A stretch of 64,000 nt of DNA from contig CM037845.1 in assembly GCA_021234535.1 (NCBI GenBank), positions 7,804,143 through 7,868,142 on the forward strand. The letters are read 5' to 3'. Shown here piece by piece: positions 11,801 through 21,139 of this stretch (its first letter is position 1; each line of letters begins with the position of its first letter). The notes beneath the pieces were generated by a model. It saw nothing but the letters and a program-made list of their open reading frames with translations, had not been told where the DNA came from and did not search any database. Source of the DNA: Stichopus chloronotus. Lineage: Eukaryota; Echinodermata; Holothuroidea; Aspidochirotida; Stichopodidae. A program made the translations under genes and the position numbers.

Positions 11801-12892
11801 AAGACGAGTAATAACAACAAAAGCAAAGAATTATAAATTGATGATACCATATTGCATACTTTTATTTTCATTGACACTGCTGTCTGCTTTATCATGTAAT
11901 GTTCGTATTCGTCACATTTGCTGCATATTTACAGAAAACAATATCATAATCAACAGTTTGTAATTTAGTGGAGCTCATTGTCTTTTTTTTGGGGAGGGGG
12001 GGGGGGTTGCCGAGACATTTTGCCATTTTTCTCTTGTTGTATTCGAGTGTCTTTTCATTTTCCCATTAACCTACGCTTTTATATTTGGGAAAAACAATTA
12101 TGTAACCACAGTAACTTTGATCGGACTGAAATGGTCGGCGATTGACTCTACGTCGCGGTCTTACCAGAACATGGAAATTGCAATTATCTAATTTAACGAA
12201 ATATTTTCAATACAAGACATGAGCACTTATCTTTTAGTTGAAGACCTAAACAGATCATACTTTGTAATTGCAGAATTAAATGAGCAAATGGCAACAAGAA
12301 AGTTATTCAGAGGCATTTTGAAAATACGAACGTTTTCGAATATATCACATCTTCTTCTTCAGGCATATGTGTACGTATAAAAGGTTTGAAAAATAAAACA
12401 TATACAAAATATACAACGACTTTAGACTGTAAAGCTCAGTAGTAGGCTGTCATACACAGAAATCAGAAAACAGATACGTTATATGAAAATTAGCCATGCT
12501 GCAGTCATTTCGAGTAAAGTGTAGGTCTGTACGACTCTTCCAAAGTTAGACTATGTAATTACATTGTCTTTCATCAATATATGTATTACAAATTTTTATC
12601 CCTCACCTGACATTTCTGAGGATCCATCTTGTGTCCCCTTACCCCTGAGTTCTCTTAACAGCAGTTTTTGTTTCATTTGAAGAAGCTCCTCTTCTAGTTT
12701 TGTTGCCCGTTCCTTCCAGTTGTCGTCTCTTTTATTCAGCTGAGCAGCAATTTGTTTTGCGAAGTCTTGGCTCGACAAATTAGGTGGTTTCATTCTGATA
12801 ATAGCCGTGGCAAGACCAACCTTTAAACGCTGTAGATAATCTGTCTGCCGTACACTCAGAACGTTTCTCTTGTTGATTTCATTTTCAGCCAT
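8510..12892 (-). CDS. MEI4: MEI4-like meiotic double-strand-break protein
   Basis: Minus-strand gene of three exons: 12607-12892, 9276-9694 and 8510 (or 8514)-8878. All junctions are GT-AG and in phase (1, then 0). It encodes about 357 residues, near the usual size of animal MEI4. Residues 23-41 (LKVGLATAIIRMKPPNLSS) match the conserved N-terminal helix of vertebrate MEI4, with its AIIR-x-KP signature and following SS. Next comes a predicted coiled coil, about residues 55-82 (NWKERATKLEEELLQMKQKLLL). The rest is helical, with many Leu and Cys residues. In mouse, MEI4 acts with REC114 and IHO1 on meiotic chromosome axes to allow SPO11 breaks; the N-terminal helix region contacts REC114. ATG at 12892 is chosen because farther-upstream codons in frame are only TTG. 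Identification rests on the N-terminus; the C-terminal half was not independently recognised. Confidence 0.82.
8959..8977 (+). repeat. Poly(C) tract in MEI4 intron 2
   Basis: About 19 consecutive C residues between MEI4 exons 3 and 2. It is the longest of a dozen C or G homopolymers in the window. Confidence 0.9.
9276..9694 (-). CDS. MEI4: MEI4 exon 2
   Basis: Acceptor CCGTGTGCAG, then a completed Asp and TPCISSDNWNVDEDFEIPTP; ends ...SSGKHAK at donor AAG|GTGATT in phase 0. The first ~40 residues are acidic and probably disordered; the rest is helical (SNLVEVINKSVQTISTHYQK, RQEAVDECITLIKIVTKR). Confidence 0.78.
10107..10890 (+). mobile_element. Hairpin-ended repeat element with internal ~140-bp tandem units (copy 1)
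   Basis: The left end has CCAGAAAGCCAAAAGACTTT followed by GATTCCTTGCC (10135-10145). The right end has GGCAAGGAAT (10875-10884), the inverse of the left motif, inside a local hairpin. Between them are about four diverged units of ~140 bp sharing TTTGACCTCCACCAAAA and GAGATATCGTGTTTACAAGG. A second copy with both ends is at 37353-38154 and an end-less array is at 62050-62745. There is no coding capacity; it looks like a non-autonomous DNA element. Confidence 0.65.
11040..11600 (+). repeat. Degenerate continuation of the ~140-bp repeat
   Basis: Phrases such as TTTTCACTATCTGACCCCTG and TTGAGATATCATGTTTA recur with the same order and spacing as in the array to the left, but strongly diverged. 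This suggests an older array copy outside the right end of the element. Confidence 0.5.
12607..12892 (-). CDS. MEI4: MEI4 exon 1 (start codon, conserved helix, coiled coil)
   Basis: Starts MAENEINKRNVLSVRQ and ends SSEMS plus the first base of a split codon, at donor CAG|GTGAGG. A second possible donor (GTAAGG) lies about 35 nt earlier, after LLLREL. The GTGAGG site is preferred because it joins exon 2 in phase. Confidence 0.82.
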
Positions 12893-14654
12893 CGGTGAAG
12901 CACACCCACTCGATGACTTTGTTACAGTCTTTACCTGGCAGATTGCTGAAGCTTGCAATAAGAGACAAATTTGATAAAAAAAAAAAAAATAAAAACGAAA
13001 ACTTAATCATCCGACGGACGTAGTTGGACTAATTTGTTCGACTTCAGGTTTTCGAGATTTGGAAATGATTTTACCTTCAGAATTTGATAAGGTTTGATAA
13101 TCAAAATACTTTCCGAGAATCAGGTGTGAAAATTGCCAAAGTGACAGAATTTTTAGGTGAGTCAAACAATTTTGACTTATTGTTGATTATTCACTCTGCT
13201 ACTGGAGTTAAAAACGTGATTAGAATTTACGTAAAAATTCAATTAACATTCATTCTTTTCATTTTAAAGTGATTAAAACATGATGAATAAATATGTTAAA
13301 AACTTGGTGAAGAGGAAAAAGTGTCTGCAACAGACTAAACATTTTGTTTCAAAAGCTCCCAATGCCCTTTCCCAATGTTCACTTTGTGTGCAATGAAGGA
13401 ATGCATCATATTCTTAAAATATGGCATTTTATATTTCTACTATTGTTCCCAATTACCACAGTCCACTCATAATAGGATATAGATGTCTCCAAACAGTGTA
13501 TTGTAATTTTGAAGGCACACAAGTATGCTGTTACTCATAGCCACCCCTTTTTTCAGTCTAGCTTACCATATGACTTGTATCAAAGTTGAAGTTTGTTAGA
13601 CAAGTGTATCTTTTTGCATGGTTTCGTTTGCAAATCATTGATTTCTACAAACATGCATCACGAGAAAGTATGGTAGTCTAAGCCATGTACACATTCTGAT
13701 CAGATTTCATATTGTATGTGTGAGTGTGTATGTGGGATAGGGGTGGGGGTGGTGAAGAAATAGGTGACCGACCCACCGACGCATGTGACATAACGTTAAT
13801 AATTTTCACCCCTTCAAAAAATAGGAACTTCGAGAACCGAAGTCATTTCACTAAAATTAATGAAATGTATATCTCTTAAGTCTTTATTGGTGAAACATTT
13901 ACCACAGTGGAATGTTCTGTCTGAAATTTACCGACTTTTAAATTAGTTTAACTCTACAGTGGTGCATTGCATTATGGGAAGTTTGAAACGTAACATGTCG
14001 ACTAATAGAAGATCTTTTGCATTTCTTTTTCATTACGATATTTAAAGATGTGGCCTCAATCTACAATGAACCAGATTTTAATTTTTCACCGGTGTCAAAT
14101 TTGAAGGTTTCATACTGACTCACTTCAGGGTGTCACACGGTATTTGGTAACCTTGAGAAAACGATTTTTTTTTTAACAGAGAAATTTTTTTTCAATCATC
14201 GATATGTCTAGTTATGAATGAACAAGATGCTGGTTTGGGGCAGGGTCGGATTTAAGTATGGACCAGGGGCACTTGTCCAGGGACTGCCTTTAAATAAATA
14301 CTATTGCATTTTTGGAGTAGAATTTTGAGACTGTTAGGGTCTACGGCAGGTCACACAAGGATCACATGGTGGAATTTGTGGAGATCATCTGTGCTAACTT
14401 TCGTTTCGTCGGCTTACACACATGTATATTCGAAGTGACTGTGGCGATTAATGGTCACCGCATGGGCCGTTCAGTCCATGTGTGCCTTCGGCCAGATGCT
14501 GAAAACAAAGAGAGAGAGACAGTACAGAAGGCAGGAGGGAAAGAAGAAAGAGAGAGAGAGGGGAAACAAATAAGGGACGTGGAGAGAGGGAGACACATAG
14601 TTTTTTTTTTTTTATTGTGAAACGAACTCTCCTTGTAAGACTATTTATTGGTTG
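12893..14654. other. Intergenic upstream of MEI4
   Basis: No gene seen. It should contain the MEI4 promoter, but no core motif is convincing. A purine-rich GAGA tract lies at about 14508-14590, ending in poly(T). Confidence 0.5.
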
Positions 14655-14656
14655 TT

Positions 14657-15267
14657 AAAGGGGAAATCAGGTTTGACTGAGAAAATTCACCTTGAGTTCT
14701 TTCTAAACTGATTGTTCACCGAAATACAGAGACGTTGGAGGGGTGTTTGAAGATAGAAAATACGGTAATAATTGCGTTAATTATTGTTACATGAGAACTC
14801 TTAATATTTGTCGGGTACAAAAAAATAAACGTTCATGTACAAGACAAGACAGCCTCCTCTATACGATGACCAATTACTGCGTAAGACTGAGATGACGTTA
14901 CATGAATAAACATAACCGAACGTTTACGGTTCCCATGCTGTTCGTGCATTGCGCAATGCTAAGTAAACAAGAGTTTAATGATAGTTGATGATACATACAG
15001 CACACATAGGCTACGTATGAAACTGCCTGTCATACCTTGAAAAGGCGATAGTATTGAATATTCATATTTGATTCGATGAATATGGATGTTACAGACTTTC
15101 GGAGTTCTTCGCCGATTTTTTGTTTGGAAATTTGACTCGTTTCTCGAAATTGTCCACATGTTTTGAGATAATCTTGATCATATTTGTTAGTTATAACTCA
15201 TTGTGCGATACAGGTTGGGAATCGTAGTGAAATAAATTGTGAAAAATAAACCCTGATTTCCCCTTTT
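14657..15267. mobile_element. MITE family A, copy 1 (~610 bp)
   Basis: The left terminus AAAGGGGAAATCAGGTTT (14657-14674) and right terminus AACCCTGATTTCCCCTTTT (15249-15267) are inverse complements with one mismatch. TTAA lies at both edges and could be the target duplication. A second, shorter copy is at 55331-55839 in the same orientation. It has no protein; broken ORFs differ between copies. Confidence 0.75.
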
Positions 15268-15269
15268 AA

Positions 15270-16124
15270 TTAAACACTGTTTAACATCTTACAAAATCCT
15301 TTAGTGGACAGCAGAGCTGCAGACAACTTAGATGACGGACTGAGATAATTGACCTATTCTAAACATCATACAATCACTACGTGACCCTTTCCCCAAAAAC
15401 TGCTGAACACCAAATGAACCATTATTCAGGTGACAACATGTTTATTAATAACTGCCTTAGAAGTAAAGTTTTGACCGATCGAATCCAAAATGACCCTTTT
15501 GTGCCAGCATTATCCATAGCTGATCTCCGATATTTACACAATCTTAAATAGCCAAGCAAGTTCTACGCTTTAAAATTCTCTTACATCAAATATTTTGTTG
15601 GAAATGGGCATGCGAAGTGCCCTAGCCTGCGACATGGCAAGTATATTTTACACATAAATTTTTCTAGTCGCCAACCGATGGCGACGCTCTACAAAGAAAG
15701 TGTCAAAGATGTTATCCAAAGTAAAAAAGTATGATGTACCCCTTAAACATCATACGGAATAAAATTTGTGTAATTGAAAATGGGCATGCAAAAGAAAAAG
15801 TCAATTGAAAGCGTAATAAAGCATATCTATGCAAATCCATCTTCTTCAAATGTGGGGTAAAAAGGGGGATAACATAATTTCAAGCTACTAAAGGGATATT
15901 ATACCGTGATCCCCACACCTGAATGTGGAGAGGGCATTTTGCCACCCTTAGCGGGAAAGGAATTTGATTAGTTTTATGTCACCACTGCGACTCCCATGTT
16001 TTGCCCAAAATGTTAGCCTAAATCAATATCAATAATACTGTAAAGGAAGTATCCTCTCACCTTTCGTGTTTTGTGGTGGCGCGATACAAGTTTGCATGCA
16101 AGGCTCCGATCGGAGGTTCCGCGT
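15270..16124. other. Anonymous intergenic sequence
   Basis: No coding or repeat structure recognised. Confidence 0.4.
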
Positions 16125-16457
16125 AACTGAAACGGTTAGGGCTTTTGAACCAACACCATCGCCAGGTTTTTCATACTTCGGGTGCACAGCGCTTTTCATA
16201 CTTACCGAACGTCTGAAAACATGTGACGTCAGATATTTACATATTAAAAGGTAATTTTTAATGTAATTTTAAAATGTGCATTTGTTTACTATCCTTTGTT
16301 TACGTATAACCTGATTGGTCAACGAAGCACATGAAATCACGGACACCGGAACCTGCCTAGCAGTGTAAAGTATAAACGCAGTATGAGCGAGTTGCTGTCA
16401 GCGTAGTATGAAAAACCTGGCGATAGTGTTGGTTCAAAAGCCCTAACCAACTGAAAC
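16125..16457. mobile_element. 315-bp MITE with 9-bp target duplication, Mutator-like
   Basis: The element spans 16134-16448. Its termini, GGTTAGGGCTTTTGAACCAA on the left and the inverse on the right, match for about 45 bp with a single C/T difference. It is flanked on both sides by AACTGAAAC (16125-16133 and 16449-16457), a perfect 9-bp direct repeat. Long TIRs plus a 9-bp duplication are the hallmark of the MULE/Mutator superfamily. There is no ORF, so it must have moved in trans. Confidence 0.82.
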
Positions 16458-16984
16458 AGCCACCCATAGACCTGATACTACAGCGCACAATAAAGTCGAT
16501 GGGTAAGTTACAGCGGTAAACGATGTAGACGAGACAGATATGTAAATGATTTAATCTGGGGGTTTAACTTGTCGGGGGGGGGGGGGATCTTCGCAATGGT
16601 TAACAGATTTTTACTTATATCCCGTTACATTCACTACTCGAGAATTAACTTGCTTAGAGAATTACGGTAGGAGCTGTATTGCATGTGCGTGCAGACTAAG
16701 AGCTCCCACCTGCAATGAAATGTGTTCTACTCATTTAGTGGAATTAATTTCCCTCTGGATTAACGGAACCGACGGTATAGCAGTTAAGTTATTGTAAAAC
16801 AGCCGACAGAACTGTATTTGATAAATGGAAAGAGGTTAGTCCGCGACTCCCCGCATCCCCTTTCTTTCATACGCATTTGAGAAGACTTACAGTACGAAGT
16901 ATCGATAAGCTAATACAGAATAGTGCGTGCACTAACTGTACCTTAGGTAACGGATATTGCACCGCAGTTCATGCTACTGTACTT

Positions 16985-17190
16985 CATGAGTTCAGCTGGC
17001 TGAAGGTTCAGACTGCAGCAGCCAAGCGTCCAATTCGGCGCGCTGAAGGAACGGCCGACTGAGATTCGTCCGCTGAGGTCTAGCGTACAGCAGTCAAGTC
17101 TCCAACGATTTAAGTCATCCTACTGAAGTTCAGCGAACTGAAATTCAGACGAATGAAACTTAGCCTACTGGAGTATAGCCAACTGAAATT
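16985..17190 (+). repeat. Degenerate ~15-bp minisatellite
   Basis: Successive units such as ACTGAAGTTCAGCGA, ACTGAAATTCAGACGA, ATGAAACTTAGCCT and ACTGGAGTATAGCCA recur with a 14-16 base period. Each contains a short CTGAA/TTCAG inverted repeat. Confidence 0.6.
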
Positions 17191-17693
17191 CGTTGCATGT
17201 TCGATGGTGGCTCTCCTCTGTGACAGGCCTCTCGGCTTGTCTCCCCCCCCCCCCCCCCCCTCATCGATATTTCTTTTGTTTCTCCGCGCCTACAATAACG
17301 TCAAGTTAACCTGAGGTACTAAGTCAACATACAACTGCCTAACGCGACTTGCGTCATTTGGATGGACGATCTGGAAATCTCCTCTGACGCGATATAATCG
17401 TGAACATGTTTATTGTCATCCATGTACCTACGTTCCGTCCCCCCCCCCCCCATCCTTCTTTTCATAAATTGTTTGTGCATCTGACACGTTCAACAAAATG
17501 CACTTAAATAACAGAGTTTCCATGCACTTTCTTCTTAGCTGAAGTCTACTGCATGAGTTCTGGACCACTTAGCTCACTGTTATAGCAAAGAACTGTTGTC
17601 GGGGAGAGGGGGGGGGGGGGGTATTCAGATGGTTCGTGATTGCCACTTGGGGGGACAAAGGAAAGAGGGGGTGTAAATGTGTTTAAAAAAATA

Positions 17694-18210
17694 GAGGCCT
17701 TCAAATGCAGTTTAGTGCCACCAAATGCCTGAACTTGAAACAAAATTTTCTCATATTTCCTGAAATTGCGTGCAAAAAAAAAAAAAAAAAATCGTGCGAT
17801 ATGTTGACTTTTAATGGCACATTTACCATCAGGAAGAAAGCAAACTGAATTACACAAATTACATTAATTTGAGGCCTTCAGAGGCAGTTTAGTGCCACCA
17901 GAATGCCTGTGCTTAAAACAAAACTTTCCCATACCTCCTGATTCATTGATCAGATTGTTTATTTTGTATTTTGTAGCTGTGAGGCAGTAATAGGGCTTTT
18001 GTTTGTACCTGCACTCATACTCCCCCCCCCCCCCCCCCATTAGGGTGCATCCAGCTTCAAAGGGTCGAGTCGACTCTATGGAATTACTTCCATCGGCTGA
18101 TCGATCTCTGGCGTTGTGAAACGTGGGCCAGAAAAAAAAATCGCGCGATATTTTGACTTTTTAATGGCACATTTACCCTCAGGGAAAAAAGCAACAGGAA
18201 TTACATCAAA
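17694..18210 (+). repeat. Tandem duplication (~175 bp), second copy interrupted
   Basis: Copy 1 is 17694-17870. Copy 2 begins at 17871 with GAGGCCTTCAGAGGCAGTTT, breaks near 17940 and resumes at about 18130 with ATCGCGCGATATTTTGAC. The intervening ~190 bp, which includes a poly(C) run at about 18022, has no counterpart in copy 1 and is an apparent insertion. Confidence 0.65.
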
Positions 18211-19230
18211 CTGGTCACAGGATATTCTTTAAATTGCAGTTTTTTTCATGGTAGCTAGCTACAGTAACTGTTCAGCTGAACTTTAACTGAGAGATTGTTT
18301 GCCAAACAGAAGGCTGCTTATTCATTTTCTGCACGTAACTTTCACACAATCCATAACATGATATCATGCAGTTTTATAGGTCTTTCGACATGTATCCTCT
18401 AACCTTTCCCACTGTCTCTCACCATACTCTAATCTTGTCCAGTATATCAGATATGATATACACCGCTCGAAAGACAAATGTGAAACTTTACAAAACAAAA
18501 CTATGGATATGGGGATAATCTTTGTTGGATTCATATTTATTCTTGACTGTATTTTGTGAGTGTGTGTATGTGTGTGTAGTCGCCTCTGGAGAATAATTTC
18601 CTAGTTTGAATATATGACAATTACTATTCCTGTGAGTCTGGGACAAGAAGTGATTTGAATGCAAATTTTAATTCACTTTAAGACAAGAAATTTTATGAAT
18701 TCTCAATTATTTTAATGCAGATTGAATTACTTAATGACAATTACTACTGATTTCAATTGTGCAATATTTTTAGATACAAATGTTAAAACACCCAATTCAT
18801 ATTTCTAATCTAAAAAAAATTCTTATCTAAAACTAATAGCTCACTGATTTAGTGGCAACTCAACGTCAAAACGTTACTGCGGAAATCAGGGTTGGTAATG
18901 AAAGAGTTGGAGGTTGGCCACTGACTAATAGGATTATAGTATATCCTGCATCATAAATGCAACAGCATTTGAATTGTGGTCTAGCTTGTAATGGAATGAA
19001 AGAAGTATATCAAAATAGCAAATGATCTTATTAGAAGTTATTCTCTTGGATGCTTGCATTTCTACTACAGTTTATACTCTTTATGTGTTTGTCTTTTCTT
19101 TTGGGAGGAACGGCTGTTTTTGAACACCCAGCTAGGTTTAGATATGTTTGCACATCCCACGGCTTTGCAAGAGCCTTTGTAAGAACCTTGTCTAAAGTCT
19201 TGGGGGGTGAAATAACGGTTAAGTCCGTAT
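18211..19230. other. Anonymous intergenic sequence
   Basis: AT-rich, no gene or repeat recognised. Confidence 0.4.
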
Positions 19231-20430
19231 AGGGTCTACTCTAGACCTACTCAGTGTGTAAAACATTTAATTGACGCAAAACTGGCTAGAATGCACAGCT
19301 AGACACCTAGGCTAGCCTAAGTTTCCTTGTAGGCTGTAACCTAGGGGTAACGCTAGTGCATAGTTCCCACTAGACCTAGCTAAAAAAAAATTAACCCAGT
19401 TCATCTCCTTTGTCTAACTTTGATAGAACTAAGTTGACAACTGTTAGGCTAACATCTGAAGCTAGACTAGATACAACAGTGAATCCATCAGTAGTTTACA
19501 ATTTTTGACCACATTCTACATGAGTAATCACGCCTAGGCCTAGATTTATCAACTAGGACTTCCCAAGGCAATTAATCACCTATGGCAAAGGATGAACAAA
19601 CAGACGGACCCAAGAGTGATACTTCACTTAACCTAACTTCAGGTCGAACAAGGCTCGGTAGTATGAATTTCGAATCCTTCCCCGGAAGTGACGTCAACAG
19701 GGTATCATACTTTTAAATGGGTTGGAATATTTGGGTCTTTGTCTATATTTTTTCATTTTGGGTTGTCTTCTCTCCCCCCCCCCCCCCTCCTCACTCGTTC
19801 AACGTTGTGGACATTCTGTGAAAGAAACAACGGTGAAACCTTTGGGAGAACGACAGAAGTTAAACCTAAAAGGAAAGTGGTTAAAGGAAGATTCGAACCT
19901 AGGATGCCAAGATAACAGTCGCATCATACGTCTGAAGCATAACCTAATACTATGCTACGAGAACGTACATGGTTGTTGGATGTTCGGAAAAACATAGCCT
20001 AGCCTATAAACAGTAGGCCTATTATCCCACAGTATAATCCTAGTCATGTGAAATTTATTTTCATGTACTATAAATATCTATCCGCTAACCCTAACCTAGA
20101 CCTATCCCAGAATCATGACACCAACCCGATCCCCTAACCCTTAGTATAATATATACACCAACCAATTCATCAGTCAGTCTATTCAAACAGCGCCAAGCCC
20201 CACATTCAACAGAGGTAAGACTGTGCCACTGAAAAAGTGTACGGTAGCCTGACAGTATCCGTCACTTCCGGGCACGGATTCTAAATTACAGCCCAAGGTT
20301 TGTGTGTGTGTGTGTGTGTGCGATAAGACATAGGCTAGTACAGAGTACCTAACAGTAACAAACACCACCTATCTGTGGCCTAGGTTACACCTAAGTCACA
20401 GACGCCTAGGCTAGGTCTAACAGTAGGTCA
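19230..20430. repeat. Region enriched in CTAG / TAGGCCTA words
   Basis: Words such as CCTAGGCTAGCCTA, GCCTAGGCCTAG, CAGTAGGCCTATTA and GCCTAGGCTAGGTCTA recur every 50-100 bases, far denser than elsewhere in the window. No fixed period. A (GT)n run lies at about 20300-20320. Confidence 0.5.
19690..19965 (-). mobile_element. Possible tRNA-derived SINE
   Basis: The minus strand shows an A-box-like TAGCATAGTATTAGG (19942-19957), then TGCTTCAGACGTATGATGCGA, then a B-box-like GGTTCGAATC (about 19890-19899) with tRNA-like spacing. No acceptor stem closes, so it is not a functional tRNA. A tRNA-related SINE head is the better reading; boundaries are uncertain. Confidence 0.35.
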
Positions 20431-20653
20431 CATAGGCCTAACTTCAGTCAGGCTTCTTGGTAACTCAGCAGTCCTCATTACGAGCTGTAGCAAAATGAAG
20501 TTAATGCATGAGCCTATTACTACTTTAAAAGTTGAACAGCATGATATAAGGTTTACTTTCGATTTACCATATAATATCCTGCTAAACTTGTGATAGGTTG
20601 TTAGCAGAGAGCAAACGCTTCGTATCTCAGTCACAAGTAGCCATATATGGCAA

Positions 20654-20756
20654 CTGTAAGTAGCTAGTTAAACGGCCGTACGCGTAACCGGTAACCTGAT
20701 TGAAGGTAGCATGCTTATCAGGTTGCGCGTACGGCCGTTTAACTAGCTACTTGCAG
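20654..20756. repeat. Long near-perfect palindrome
   Basis: The arm at 20658-20684 is perfectly inverse to 20726-20752 (27 bp, containing AACGGCCGTACGCG). Pairing extends both ways with one mismatch and a 7-base bulge. The loop holds TGAAGGTAGCATGCTT, a motif that recurs at the ends of the large inverted repeat next to it. Confidence 0.88.
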
Positions 20757-21060
20757 ACATTAGCAGCCACTATAGTGCATACGTAATTGGCCTCACTGAA
20801 GGTAGCAGCCGCTAAGCGTAGACAATAACAGCAGCCACTAGGACACTATGACATGCAATACGATACCGACGACAGTGCTTAGGTCAATAGGGTTACCAAG
20901 TTTACGATACACTGTCAGATGATTACGAAGGTCTGCCAAATCGTTACTTTTTTCAAATCAGTATTTCTTTTTTCTTTTGAGTAACAGAGTGACCTTGAGT
21001 TTGTTACACAAAAAATGACAACTACAAAATATATCACATTTTATTATCTCATTATGTCAC
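20757..21060 (+). repeat. Unique terminal segment of the left arm of the large inverted repeat
   Basis: TCACTGAAGGTAGCAGCC, GACACTATGACATGCAATA, TTTACGATACACTGTCAGAT and TGACCTTGAG in order match, in inverse orientation, the segment at about 33770-34010. It abuts the ~210-bp array in both places, so end and array form one arm. Confidence 0.8.
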
Positions 21061-21125
21061 ATTTATTATGTCTTTTTATTATGTCATTTTATTATGTCAT
21101 TTTATTATATCACATTTTATTTTGT
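21030..21125 (+). repeat. A/T-rich short tandem repeat
   Basis: Repeats of a TTATTATGTCATT-like unit with a ~15-base period, at the transition between the arm end and the satellite array. Confidence 0.6.
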
Positions 21126-21139
21126 TCCAAAATAAGTAA

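Larger units (their letters stand above)
9695..12606 (-). other. MEI4 intron 1 (2.9 kb), repeat-filled
   Basis: Bounded by GTGAGG (12606) and GTGTGCAG (9695). It carries the hairpin-ended repeat element at 10107-10890, degenerate continuation of its ~140-bp units to about 11600, and two opposed hammerhead-like core motifs near 11712 and 12331. No coding sequence was recognised inside it. Confidence 0.7.

Noticed and set aside
19885..19965. tRNA gene on the minus strand
   Set aside because: A- and B-box-like words are present but no acceptor stem or anticodon stem pairs; a SINE head is more likely.
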